Shown in pieces: positions 8,001 to 16,804 of a DNA stretch of 64,000 nucleotides. Location: NCBI RefSeq assembly GCF_025136295.1, contig NZ_CP062788.1, positions 1,302,001-1,366,000 on the forward strand. Direction: 5' to 3'. Below the pieces are notes generated by a model. The model was not told where the DNA came from and did no database searches. It saw only the letters and a list, made by a program, of their open reading frames with translations. Source of the stretch: Aestuariispira ectoiniformans (lineage in GTDB: Bacteria > Pseudomonadota > Alphaproteobacteria > UBA8366 > Aestuariispiraceae). The position numbers and the translations under genes are program-made. Positions within the stretch are counted from its first letter, which is position 1, and every line of letters starts with the position of its first letter.

Positions 8001-11000
8001 GCCATTGTCGACAACGGCGACGGCACCTGGACTTTCACACCGGATGAGAATTTCAACGGCGAGGTCAATCTGACCTACGACGTGAGTGATGGCACGGCCA
8101 CTGTTCCGGCCTCCGGCACAATCACCGTTGATGCGGTTGCCGATGCGGCCCAGATCAGCGGCGACGATACCGGTGCGACCGTTGAGGATACGACGCTGAC
8201 GGCGACGGGCAGCCTTGCGGTTGCAGACCCGGATGCAGGCGAAGCAGTGTTCAACACCGATCCGGTCAACGGCACCTATGGCAGTCTGACGATCACCGAA
8301 GGTGGCGACTGGGAATACAGCCTGAACAACGACGCGGCAGCGATCCAGGCGCTGCCCGCCGGTGAGCAACTGACCGATACGGTTACGGTGACCTCCGCCG
8401 ACGGCACGGAGCACGACATCACCATCACGATCACCGGGACCAACGATGTGCCGGAGATCACCGGCGATGCTGCCGGTTCGGTCGCTGAGGACGCCTCGAC
8501 ACTGACTACCAGCGGTACGCTGACCGCAGCCGATACGGATACGGGCGAAAGCTTTGTTCAGCCGCAAACGGATACGGCAGGCGACTATGGCAATTTCTCC
8601 ATCGATGCCGACGGCAACTGGACCTACGACCTGACCGCCAATGATGATCCGGCAGTCCAAGGCTTGGGTGAAGGTGAGAGCCTGACAGAGACCTTCACCG
8701 TCACCTCCCAGGATGGCACGGCGACCGAGACGGTGACCGTCACCATCGAAGGCACGAATGATGCACCGGTTGTCTCCGGCATGGTTACAGAGACCATGGA
8801 CGAGGATGGTGGTTCGATCACCTTTACCAGTGATGATCTGCTGGCGAATGTCTCTGACGTCGATGTGAACGACACGCACACGGTCTCCAACGTGCAGGTC
8901 GATGGTGGCGCCATTGTCGACAACGGCGATGGCACCTGGACCTTCACACCGGATGAGAATTTCAACGGAGAGGTCAACCTGACCTATGACGTGAGCGATG
9001 GCACGGCCACCGTTCCGGCCAGCGGTACGATCACGGTGAATGCGGTTGCCGATGCGGCCCAGATCAGCGGCGACGATACCGGTGCGACCGTTGAGGATAC
9101 GACGCTGACGGCCACGGGCAGCCTTGCTGTTGCCGACCCGGATGCCGGTGAGGCAGTCTTCAACACCGACCCGGTCAACGGCACCTATGGCTCGCTGACG
9201 ATCACCGAAGGTGGCGACTGGGAATACAGCCTGAACAACGACGCGGCAGCGATCCAGGCGCTGCCCGCCGGTGAGCAACTGACCGATACGGTTACGGTGA
9301 CCTCCGCCGACGGCACGGAGCACGACATCACCATCACGATCACCGGCACCAACGACGTGCCCCAGATCACCGGTGATGTGGCTGGCAGTGTTGCTGAAGA
9401 CGCCACGACTCTCAGCACCAGCGGGACACTGACCGCAGCCGATACGGATACAGGCGAAAGCTTCGTCCAGCCGCAAACCGACACCGCAGGTGACTATGGC
9501 AATTTCTCCATCGATGCCGACGGCAACTGGACCTACGACCTGACCGCCAATGACGATCCGGCGGTTCAGGGTCTGGGCGTAGGTGACAGCCTGACGGAAA
9601 GCTTCACTGTTACGTCCCAGGACGGCACGGCCACCGAGACGGTGACCGTCACCATCGAAGGCACGAATGATGCGCCGGTTGTCTCCGGTCCGATTGCCGA
9701 CAACATGGACGAGGATGGCGGTTCGATTACCTTCACCAGTGACGATTTGCTGGCGAATGTCTCCGACGTTGATGTCAATGACACGCACACGGTCAGCAAT
9801 GTTCAGGTCGATGGCGGCGCCATTGTCGACAACGGCGATGGCACCTGGACCTTCACGCCGGACGAGAATTTCAACGGCGAGGTCAATCTGACCTACGACG
9901 TGAGCGATGGTACGGCCACTGTTCCGGCCTCCGGCACAATCACCGTTGATGCGGTTGCCGATGCGGCCCAGATCAGCGGCGACGATACCGGTGCGATCGT
10001 TGAGGATACGACGCTGACGGCGACGGGCAGCCTTGCGGTTGCAGACCCGGATGCAGGCGAAGCAGTGTTCAACACCGATCCGGTCAACGGCACCTATGGC
10101 TCGCTGACGATCACCGAAGGTGGCGACTGGGAATACAGCCTGAACAACGACGCGGCAGCGATCCAGGCGCTGCCCGCCGGTGAGCAACTGACCGATACGG
10201 TTACGGTGACCTCCGCCGACGGCACCACCCATGACGTCACCATCACGATCACCGGCACCAACGACGTGCCGCAGATCACCGGTGACGCTGCCGGTTCGGT
10301 CGCTGAGGACGCCTCGACACTGACTACCAGCGGTACGCTGACCGCAGCCGATACGGATACGGGCGAAAGCTTTGTTCAGCCGCAAACGGATACGGCAGGC
10401 GACTATGGGAACTTCTCCATCGATGCGGATGGTAACTGGACCTACGACCTGACCGCCAACGACGATCCCACCATCCAGGGACTGGGCGTAGGTGACAGCC
10501 TGACGGAAAGCTTCACTGTTACGTCCCAGGACGGTACGGCAACCGAGACGGTGACTGTCACCATCGAGGGCACCAATGACGCGCCGGTTGTGGCACCCGT
10601 CAACGCGGATAATGAGGACGATGGCACGGCTGTCTTCTCCATGGCGGAAGATCACACGCTGACCATCACCTCTGCGGATCTGCTGGCGAATAGTTCGGAC
10701 GTGGATGGGGATGACCTGTCGGTTGTGAACCTGCAGGCGGATAATGGCACTGTTGTCGATAATGGCGATGGTACCTGGAGCTTTACGCCGGGCGAGAATT
10801 TCAATGGCAAGGTGAACCTGACTTTTGGTGTCAATGACGGTCATGTAACGACTGATGCCAATGGGACGATCCGGGTAACGCCTGTGGCGGATATGCCGAC
10901 GGTCACCACGGCGGAAGCGACCGGCGTGGAGGATCATGCTGTTGATCTCAACGTTGGTGCGGAACTGACCGACGGGTCGGAGGCCCTGACGGTGACGATC

Positions 11001-14000
11001 AGCGGCGTGCCGGACGGCGCGACCCTTACGGGCGGGATCGACTTGGGCGGCGGCGTCTGGAGTGTCGATCCAGGCCAACTCGACAGCCTCAAGCTGAACC
11101 CGCCGACGGATTTCTCCGGCGAGATCGAAATGACGCTGCATGCGACCAGTACGGAATCCAACGGTGACAGCAAGACCGCAACCGACAGTTTCAAGGTCTA
11201 TGTTGCGCCGGATGCCGATGCGTTGAGCCTGAATGTTGCGGATGTAACCGCAGATACGGGCCCGGCTATGGGCACGGACGCCAGCGAAGTGATCACCGGT
11301 ACGCAAGGGGCGGATGCGCTCTATGGCGGTGGTGGCGATGATGTCATCGTATCCTACGGTGGTGGTGACTATGTGGTCGGCGACGAAAGCGGCGTTGGCG
11401 GCAACTTCACAGCCGACCTTTCCATTGCTGCGGATGGCGGTGACAGCGACGGCTCCGAAGTCCTGACGGTCACGATTGACGGTTTGCCGGATGGGGCGAG
11501 CCTGTCCGCCGGGACTCAGCAGCCGGACGGAAGCTGGCACCTGAGCACGGCTGATCTTGCCGGGTTGTCTGTCAGCGGTCCGGCAGGGGCCGGAGATTTC
11601 GACCTGACGGTTACCCTGACCACGGTCGACAGCGAAAGTGACCGCGGCGGCACAGATACCGACAGCGTTAGCAAAACCATTCATGTCTCTGTTGAAGGGG
11701 GCGCAGGCGAGGCCGGTGTTGCTGGTGCGGACAATATCTCGACCGGATCGGGCGATGACACTGTTTATGGTGACTATACAACGGTCAGCCAGGACGCCAG
11801 TGAAGGCGGTCGGGGCGATGTGATCAGCACGGGTGCCGGTGATGACTTCGTGGTTGGTGGCCTGGGGGCTGACAATATCAGCACCGGTGCCGACGATGAT
11901 ATTGTCTATGGCGACCGTTATGGCACGGACTGGACCGGTGCACAGGCGGCCCATGAATCCAGCAAGGACGGTGGCGACAACATCAATACCGGGTCCGGCG
12001 ATGACACTGTCTATGCCATGGGTGGTGACGATAATGTCACTGCCGGTGACGGGAATGATACGGTCTATGCCGGTGACGGTTCGGATACGGTCCACGGCGG
12101 TGACGGCAATGATATGATTGTCGGTGATACGACGGCTGTTGCCAGCCCGGAACCGGCGGCTATCACCAGTATCACCGCCAATGTGGCGATGAGTGGCCGG
12201 GGCACGGCAGGGACCTTCCGCGTTTTCGTGAATGGCGAATATGCCGGTACTTACCAGACCGACGTGAAGAAAACCCATGATGGTGACAGTGACGCGATTT
12301 CCATCGACGGCCTGCACCTTCAGCCCGGCACGGAGCCGACGATCACTATTATTCCCGTGGCGGACAAATCGCAGATCTGGGTCGACAGCATCGAGGTCGG
12401 CGGCAAGGTCTATGAGGCGGAAACGGATGCGACATATACCCATGCCAAGGAAATGGGTGACTATGTCAAACTGCAGCACGGCGGGTCGATCACCTTCACC
12501 GTTGGCGATGATGCCTTCACGAGCGCTGGTGGGGCCGGTGGCCAGGATGCGGTCGCCAATGATGACCAGCTTTACGGCGGGTCGGGCAATGACGTGATCT
12601 TCGGTGATACCGGCGATCTGGGTGAAACAACAGGGGGCAACGACCGGGTTGATGGCGGCGCTGGCGATGACCGGCTTTATGGCGAAGGCGGCAATGATAC
12701 GGTTGTCGGCGGCACGGGCCGCGACTGGATTTCAGGCGGTGCGGACAATGGTCATGTGACGGTAAGCGCCACGGAAATTACCCTGCATTTCCAATCGTCT
12801 GATGCCGGTTACGACAACAGCTTCGGCTATTTCATCATGGATGAAGATGGAAACCCGACGATCGGCCAGGTCCTCTGGACAGATGTCAATGACGGCGGCA
12901 GCGAGACAATCGACCTGAACGGCATTGACCCGGCGAATATCGGCTATTTCATCATCCCGGATGGCGATAACCAGAACAGCGGTTTCTGGGATGGGGCGGA
13001 AGTCACCTTCCATCAGAATGGTGACGGAGAATGGACCGCCTATCTGAACGGACAACCCCTGGATGGGCAGGGTGCACCGGCCTATTTCAGCGGTGACGGC
13101 AGTCTGAACCCGGATGGCATGGTCCATGTCAATATAGGTGACGACGGTCAGATTTCCTTCGAAGACCTCTATGGCGGCGGTGACAGTGACTTTAACGATG
13201 TCGTGATGGGGTCGGAAACCACCCAGGAAGTGACGGATAGCGCCAACGGCGATCACCTTTGGGGTGGCGAGGAAGGCGGCCACGAGGTTTCGGTTTCCGA
13301 TCAGCTTCTGGAAACTGGTGAGGTTGCCAGTGACCACGATGCGACCGGCGCGGATCAGGCCTATCTCTCAAGCCATGGGATTTTGTCCGATGGCGGGGTC
13401 GAGGCGGGGCAGGTGTTGAGCATCTGGAACGCGGGCGATGAGGAAAACAGCAGCTACCGCATTAGTTGGGGCGATGGCGATTATCGCTATGTCACGGTCG
13501 AGGCCGGCAAGGAAACCTATGTCCTGATGGATGGCCATGATGCTGGAATGGCCTATACCCTGGAGGCGGCCGATGGTAATGGCGGCTGGGAAGACGTCAG
13601 CACGGTTGTGTCCGGCAGCGACTATGACAGCAGCCTGAACTCGACCATGGTCAATGTTATGGGCGATGGGGAACAGGATGTCTTCTTCTTCAAGGAAGGC
13701 GATGGTTTCGATACCATCCATGACTTTGAGGTGGGCGTCGACCAACTGGTGATCAGTGGCTATGACGCGGACGATATGTCCTTCCACACCGATGGGAATG
13801 ATACCGTGATCACGTTGGGTGATCAGGGCGATGGTCTGAGGCTGATCGGTGTCGATGCATCGGATATCACCGGGGATGACAATGTTGCCCACTATGATGC
13901 CGATACCAACCATGACGGGTCGTTGAGCGTTGATGAGGTCGTCGACATGCGTGAGCAGATTTTTGATGACAGCGGCCAGAGCGACGCGCCGGATGCCCAT

Positions 14001-14081
14001 GACACCAGCATCGTATTCGTTGCGCCGGTGGAACCGGGCCTGAACCCAGAGAACAATGGGGAAGACCCGCCGCAATCCTGA
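5058..14081 (+). CDS. Giant secreted VCBS/RTX repeat surface protein (adhesin)
   Basis: A protein of about 3007 residues, probably exported by the flanking type I system and acting as a calcium-dependent cell-surface or biofilm adhesin. Residues 1-200 hold an N-terminal domain and a Gly/Asn linker. From about 220 to 2070 come VCBS and cadherin-like modules (GTYGSLTITEGGDWEYSLN, ITGTNDVP, DLLANVSDVD), including four near-identical 303-residue units. RTX nonapeptides (GSGDDTVYG type) occur near 2075-2110, 2225-2360 and 2500-2560. Between the last two is a domain resembling carbohydrate-binding modules (about 2363-2488), followed by a DUF4114-like domain (about 2568-2720, GGDSDFNDVV). The C-terminus has a type I secretion target domain (VFFFKEGDGFDTIHDF) and one EF-hand (DTNHDGSLSVDE). 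No LapG-type double-alanine cleavage site was evident. The start is the ATG with AGAAAGG upstream. Confidence 0.9.
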   Translation: MAVTPEGNETNATPVDQNPGQGHAGQSPFAVASDNLAELLARAIVVGHPDVGGEDTYVIEPGQPLKFTFSLDDVQIIQADGDIILAFDDGGQVTFTTMVAAAFSDNPPVLLMPDGQALSAEVLLDKAMDISQLAEGLAGLETASGPASGAPATNYAETLGGFGEGGFGDVPPLPPVNVVSSLGTVPPLRGFNDGGDSGSGGNNGGGDNGGLGPLPPLPAVIAGDDSGSVTEDNVLKVGGNLTVTDQNAGEAVFDGVSEPGKYGLLTITEDGAWEYSLNNDATAIQQLPEGQTLTDTVTVQSADGTTHEITITITGTNDVPVITGDVAGSVAEDTTLTTSGTLTGDDVDLNEDGFQPQTDTAGDYGNFSIDADGNWTYDLTANDDPAIQGLGVGDSLTETFTVISKDGTATETVTVTIEGTNDAPVVAPVNEDNVDDGTAVFSVAEDNSLIITSADLLANSSDVDGDDLSVVNLQADNGTLVDNGDGTWTFTPGENFNGKVNLTFGVNDGHVTTDATGTIRVTPVADAAEISGADTGGTVEDTTLTASGSLAVVDPDTGESFVQPQTDTAGDYGNFSIDADGNWTYDLTGNDSDIVQGLGEGETLTEVFTVRSLDGTEHDVTVTIEGTNDAPVVSGPIADNMDEDGGSITFTSDDLLANVSDVDVNDTHTVSNVQVDGGAIVDNGDGTWTFTPDENFNGEVNLTYDVSDGTATVPASGTITVNAVADAAQISGDDTGATVEDTTLTATGSLAVADPDAGEAVFNTDPVNGTYGSLTITEGGDWEYSLNNDAAAIQALPAGEQLTDTVTVTSADGTEHDITITITGTNDVPEITGDAAGSVAEDASTLTTSGTLTAADTDTGESFVQPQTDTAGDYGNFSIDADGNWTYDLTANDDPTIQGLGVGDSLTESFTVTSQDGTATETVTVTIEGTNDAPVVSGPIADNMDEDSGSITFTSDDLLANVSDVDVNDTHTVSNVQVDGGAIVDNGDGTWTFTPDENFNGEVNLTYDVSDGTATVPASGTITVDAVADAAQISGDDTGATVEDTTLTATGSLAVADPDAGEAVFNTDPVNGTYGSLTITEGGDWEYSLNNDAAAIQALPAGEQLTDTVTVTSADGTEHDITITITGTNDVPEITGDAAGSVAEDASTLTTSGTLTAADTDTGESFVQPQTDTAGDYGNFSIDADGNWTYDLTANDDPAVQGLGEGESLTETFTVTSQDGTATETVTVTIEGTNDAPVVSGMVTETMDEDGGSITFTSDDLLANVSDVDVNDTHTVSNVQVDGGAIVDNGDGTWTFTPDENFNGEVNLTYDVSDGTATVPASGTITVNAVADAAQISGDDTGATVEDTTLTATGSLAVADPDAGEAVFNTDPVNGTYGSLTITEGGDWEYSLNNDAAAIQALPAGEQLTDTVTVTSADGTEHDITITITGTNDVPQITGDVAGSVAEDATTLSTSGTLTAADTDTGESFVQPQTDTAGDYGNFSIDADGNWTYDLTANDDPAVQGLGVGDSLTESFTVTSQDGTATETVTVTIEGTNDAPVVSGPIADNMDEDGGSITFTSDDLLANVSDVDVNDTHTVSNVQVDGGAIVDNGDGTWTFTPDENFNGEVNLTYDVSDGTATVPASGTITVDAVADAAQISGDDTGAIVEDTTLTATGSLAVADPDAGEAVFNTDPVNGTYGSLTITEGGDWEYSLNNDAAAIQALPAGEQLTDTVTVTSADGTTHDVTITITGTNDVPQITGDAAGSVAEDASTLTTSGTLTAADTDTGESFVQPQTDTAGDYGNFSIDADGNWTYDLTANDDPTIQGLGVGDSLTESFTVTSQDGTATETVTVTIEGTNDAPVVAPVNADNEDDGTAVFSMAEDHTLTITSADLLANSSDVDGDDLSVVNLQADNGTVVDNGDGTWSFTPGENFNGKVNLTFGVNDGHVTTDANGTIRVTPVADMPTVTTAEATGVEDHAVDLNVGAELTDGSEALTVTISGVPDGATLTGGIDLGGGVWSVDPGQLDSLKLNPPTDFSGEIEMTLHATSTESNGDSKTATDSFKVYVAPDADALSLNVADVTADTGPAMGTDASEVITGTQGADALYGGGGDDVIVSYGGGDYVVGDESGVGGNFTADLSIAADGGDSDGSEVLTVTIDGLPDGASLSAGTQQPDGSWHLSTADLAGLSVSGPAGAGDFDLTVTLTTVDSESDRGGTDTDSVSKTIHVSVEGGAGEAGVAGADNISTGSGDDTVYGDYTTVSQDASEGGRGDVISTGAGDDFVVGGLGADNISTGADDDIVYGDRYGTDWTGAQAAHESSKDGGDNINTGSGDDTVYAMGGDDNVTAGDGNDTVYAGDGSDTVHGGDGNDMIVGDTTAVASPEPAAITSITANVAMSGRGTAGTFRVFVNGEYAGTYQTDVKKTHDGDSDAISIDGLHLQPGTEPTITIIPVADKSQIWVDSIEVGGKVYEAETDATYTHAKEMGDYVKLQHGGSITFTVGDDAFTSAGGAGGQDAVANDDQLYGGSGNDVIFGDTGDLGETTGGNDRVDGGAGDDRLYGEGGNDTVVGGTGRDWISGGADNGHVTVSATEITLHFQSSDAGYDNSFGYFIMDEDGNPTIGQVLWTDVNDGGSETIDLNGIDPANIGYFIIPDGDNQNSGFWDGAEVTFHQNGDGEWTAYLNGQPLDGQGAPAYFSGDGSLNPDGMVHVNIGDDGQISFEDLYGGGDSDFNDVVMGSETTQEVTDSANGDHLWGGEEGGHEVSVSDQLLETGEVASDHDATGADQAYLSSHGILSDGGVEAGQVLSIWNAGDEENSSYRISWGDGDYRYVTVEAGKETYVLMDGHDAGMAYTLEAADGNGGWEDVSTVVSGSDYDSSLNSTMVNVMGDGEQDVFFFKEGDGFDTIHDFEVGVDQLVISGYDADDMSFHTDGNDTVITLGDQGDGLRLIGVDASDITGDDNVAHYDADTNHDGSLSVDEVVDMREQIFDDSGQSDAPDAHDTSIVFVAPVEPGLNPENNGEDPPQS
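6952..10587 (+). repeat. Four tandem 909-bp (303-residue) repeats inside the adhesin gene
   Basis: The same DNA pattern recurs with an exact period of 909 bases; the motif gtccgattgcc, for example, starts at 6961, 7870 and 9688, with a diverged version at 8779. Each unit encodes one cadherin-like module and two VCBS modules. The copies are nearly identical over long blocks, but the blocks shared differ from pair to pair, which indicates recombination between copies. The array is flanked by two divergent modules (about 6320-6640 and 10584-10900) that resemble each other (APVVAPVN...DDGTAVFS). Confidence 0.9.
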
Positions 14082-14100
14082 TAAAGGCAAAAGAAAATAA

Positions 14101-14132
14101 AAACGGCGGTCATGATTGGCCGCCGTTTTATT
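14101..14132 (+). terminator. Terminator-like stem after the adhesin gene
   Basis: Ten-base-pair stem AAAACGGCGG / CCGCCGTTTT with a 10-base loop, ending in T and A residues. It can act in both directions. It may reduce readthrough into the exporter genes, so adhesin mRNA would exceed transporter mRNA. Confidence 0.75.
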
Positions 14133-14266
14133 ACAATAAATTTAATTAAAACTGTGATAAGTCATGGTTGCCTGTCTGGCTTTTCTTGTTTTTGTTTGGG
14201 ATCGCCGGAAATTTTGGATTATTTTCAAGGGGCTCGTTTTTTCTCGTGACTGAGAAAGGTGTAACT

Positions 14267-16771
14267 TTGGCGCAAGACGATATCGCGCAACCGAAAAAGG
14301 CCACTGCCAGGAAACCGGCGGCCCGAGGTAAGTCCCAGAAGGCTGCCAGCTCCCAGAAGGCCGACGCGCCTGAAACTGATGATGGAATTCTGGCGTCGCC
14401 GCCGGTGATGGCGGATCGGAATGCCGGGAAAGGTCCACGGGACCTGCTGCGCGCGGATCTACAGGAAATCACCAAGGAACTGGATCGCGAAAGCCGCGAG
14501 GCCGTGCTTGAAGAGCGCAGTGGCCGCGATACTGTCTTTGACCGCCGGGCACCGCAAGAAAAGACCGACGGTGCCGAAGTCGAAGGCGCGCCGAATGGTG
14601 AGGATCGCCGCGGGCATGGACCCAGTTGGCATGTCCGCCCCACACCCACGCTGCATGATGATCCGTTGCTGGGCTGTCTGACCATTCTTTGCAATTTGTT
14701 GGACCGGCCCATGTCGGCGGATGCGTTGACGGCGGGGCTTCCCCTGGACGACGGTCACCTGACCCCGGACCTGTTTGTGCGCGCCGCTGGCCGTGCCGGT
14801 ATCACGGCGCGGATGCAGCAGTATAATCTTGATGCGATATCCCGGCTGACATTGCCCTGTGTGCTGTTGCTGAAAGGCCAGCGCGCGGCAGTGCTGACCC
14901 ATCTGAAACACGGGGAAAAGGCGACCATCCTGTTGCCGGAAATGGGCGGCGGCAGCCGGGAGGTCAGCTATAGCGAACTGGCGGAAGAATATATCGGTTA
15001 CGCCCTGTTCGCCCGGCCGGAATTCCTCTACGACAGCCGTGCGGAGGAAGAGCGGGTCGAGGACCCCCGGGGATGGTTCTGGGCGACGCTTTTCAAATCC
15101 TGGCCGGTCTATGCCGAAGTTGTGCTGGCCGCCCTGCTGATCAACATGTTTGTGATCGCCAGTCCGCTTTTCGTCATGAATGTTTATGACCGTGTCGTCC
15201 CTAACTTTGCAGAAGAGACACTGTGGGTTCTGGCGATTGGCGTGGTGATGGTCTTCAGCTTTGATTTCCTGCTGAAGCTGTTGCGAAGTTATCTGGTGGA
15301 TGTGGCGGGCAAGACCGCCGATACGCGGATTGCCGCCCGATTGTTCCAGCAGATGCTGGGAATGAAAATGCCCTATCGTCCGCAATCAGCGGGGGCATTG
15401 GCCAACTCCATGAGGGAGTTTGAGAACCTTCGGGAATTCTTCACTTCCTCGACGTTGACCACGGTAATTGACCTGCCCTTCATCTTCCTGTTCCTGGGCA
15501 TCGTTTATATCGTGGGCAATATCTATATTGTCCTCGTTCCGGCCAGCGTCGTTGTCATGGTCGTCATCGTCGGGCTGATCATGCAGATTCCCATGCGCAG
15601 GGTCACGCAGGAAACCCACCGTGAAGCCCAGCAGAAACACGCTATCCTGGTTGAGGCGATCAGCGGGATTGAGACCATCAAGCTCACCGGTGCCGAGGGC
15701 CGGATGCAGCGTGCCTGGGAAATCTTCGTCAACAAGACCGCCCGGTCCGCCATGCTGGCGACACGCTGGTCGCAGGTGGCCATGCTTTTCTCCGGAACGG
15801 CGATGCAGATGGTGACGGTCGGTGTGGTCGTTGTCGGTGTCTATCAAATCCAGGCTGGTGAGATGACGGTGGGCGCTCTTGTCGCCTGTACCATTCTCTC
15901 AGGCCGCGCACTGGCGCCCCTGTCGCAGATTGCCGGGATTGCCACGCGCTTCCATCAGGCCCGCCAGTCTCTGGAGGCCCTGGACCAGATGATGAAGACG
16001 CCGGTGGAACGGCCAAAAGGGCGTAACTTCGTCAGCCGCCCCAATTTTGCTGGCAATATTGAATTCAAGAATGTTTCCTTCACCTATCCCGGCGCGCAGA
16101 CCGAGGCGTTGACGGATGTCAGTTTCTCTATTGAGGCAGGAGAGAAGGTCGGCATTATCGGTCGGATCGGCTCCGGCAAAAGCACCCTGGAACGCCTGAT
16201 CATGGGGCTCTACGATCCGACGGAGGGCGCCGTCATGATCGACGGTACCGACACACGCCAGTTGGACCCGGCGGACCTGCGACGCAATGTCGGTGTCGTG
16301 GCGCAGGATGTCTATCTCTTCTTCGGGTCGGTGAAAGACAATATCGCGCTTGGCGCGCAGGGCGTTGACGATGCCTCCATCCTCCGGGCATCGCGAATTT
16401 CGGGGGTTGAGGAATTTGCCTCCAAACATCCCCTGGGGCTGGATATGCCGGTCGGCGAGCGCGGGGCGAATCTGTCCGGCGGCCAGCGTCAGGCGGTCTC
16501 TGTTGCCAGGGCCCTTTTGTTGCAGCCGCCGATCCTGATGCTGGATGAACCGACCAGCTCTATGGATAACACGACAGAAAGCCGCTTCAAGGCGCGCCTG
16601 AATACAATTCTTGGCAACAAGACGCTGCTGATGGTGACCCACCGCAGTTCATTGCTGAACCTGGTGGACCGGTTGATCGTGATGGATGGCGGCCGGGTTG
16701 TCGCCGACGGGCCGAAGGCGGATGTCATGGAAGCCCTGGCCAGTGGCCGCATTCAGACGGCCAAGGTATAG
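14267..16771 (+). CDS. Type I secretion ABC exporter with degenerate C39 domain (LapB/HlyB-like)
   Basis: Inner-membrane exporter that drives secretion of the adjacent adhesin. A basic, Lys/Ala-rich N-terminal segment of about 100 residues is followed by a C39-peptidase-like domain (HDDPLLGCLTILC onward). The catalytic Cys-His pair expected of a real peptidase is not in place, so this is probably a substrate-docking domain. Then come six transmembrane helices (from about residue 270) and an ATPase with Walker A GRIGSGKST (about residue 631), signature LSGGQRQ, Walker B ILMLDEPTSSMD and switch VTHRSS. A TTG at 14267 has AAAGG seven bases upstream; a GTG at 14246 and a TTG at 14168 are alternative starts. 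It is followed 33 bases later by the HlyD adaptor. Confidence 0.9.
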   Translation: MAQDDIAQPKKATARKPAARGKSQKAASSQKADAPETDDGILASPPVMADRNAGKGPRDLLRADLQEITKELDRESREAVLEERSGRDTVFDRRAPQEKTDGAEVEGAPNGEDRRGHGPSWHVRPTPTLHDDPLLGCLTILCNLLDRPMSADALTAGLPLDDGHLTPDLFVRAAGRAGITARMQQYNLDAISRLTLPCVLLLKGQRAAVLTHLKHGEKATILLPEMGGGSREVSYSELAEEYIGYALFARPEFLYDSRAEEERVEDPRGWFWATLFKSWPVYAEVVLAALLINMFVIASPLFVMNVYDRVVPNFAEETLWVLAIGVVMVFSFDFLLKLLRSYLVDVAGKTADTRIAARLFQQMLGMKMPYRPQSAGALANSMREFENLREFFTSSTLTTVIDLPFIFLFLGIVYIVGNIYIVLVPASVVVMVVIVGLIMQIPMRRVTQETHREAQQKHAILVEAISGIETIKLTGAEGRMQRAWEIFVNKTARSAMLATRWSQVAMLFSGTAMQMVTVGVVVVGVYQIQAGEMTVGALVACTILSGRALAPLSQIAGIATRFHQARQSLEALDQMMKTPVERPKGRNFVSRPNFAGNIEFKNVSFTYPGAQTEALTDVSFSIEAGEKVGIIGRIGSGKSTLERLIMGLYDPTEGAVMIDGTDTRQLDPADLRRNVGVVAQDVYLFFGSVKDNIALGAQGVDDASILRASRISGVEEFASKHPLGLDMPVGERGANLSGGQRQAVSVARALLLQPPILMLDEPTSSMDNTTESRFKARLNTILGNKTLLMVTHRSSLLNLVDRLIVMDGGRVVADGPKADVMEALASGRIQTAKV

Positions 16772-16804
16772 CGCGGGCTGCAAGTGTAAGGATCAATCGC
16801 GAAA

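Noticed and set aside
6950-10590. Direct repeats that could suggest a CRISPR array or satellite DNA
   Set aside because: The period of 909 bases is in frame and encodes VCBS/cadherin-like modules; there are no short repeats with unique spacers.
6867-12479. Very long open frame on the minus strand opposite the adhesin repeats
   Set aside because: It follows from the repetitive, GC-skewed codon pattern of the real plus-strand gene; its product is low in recognisable motifs and simply mirrors the repeat period.
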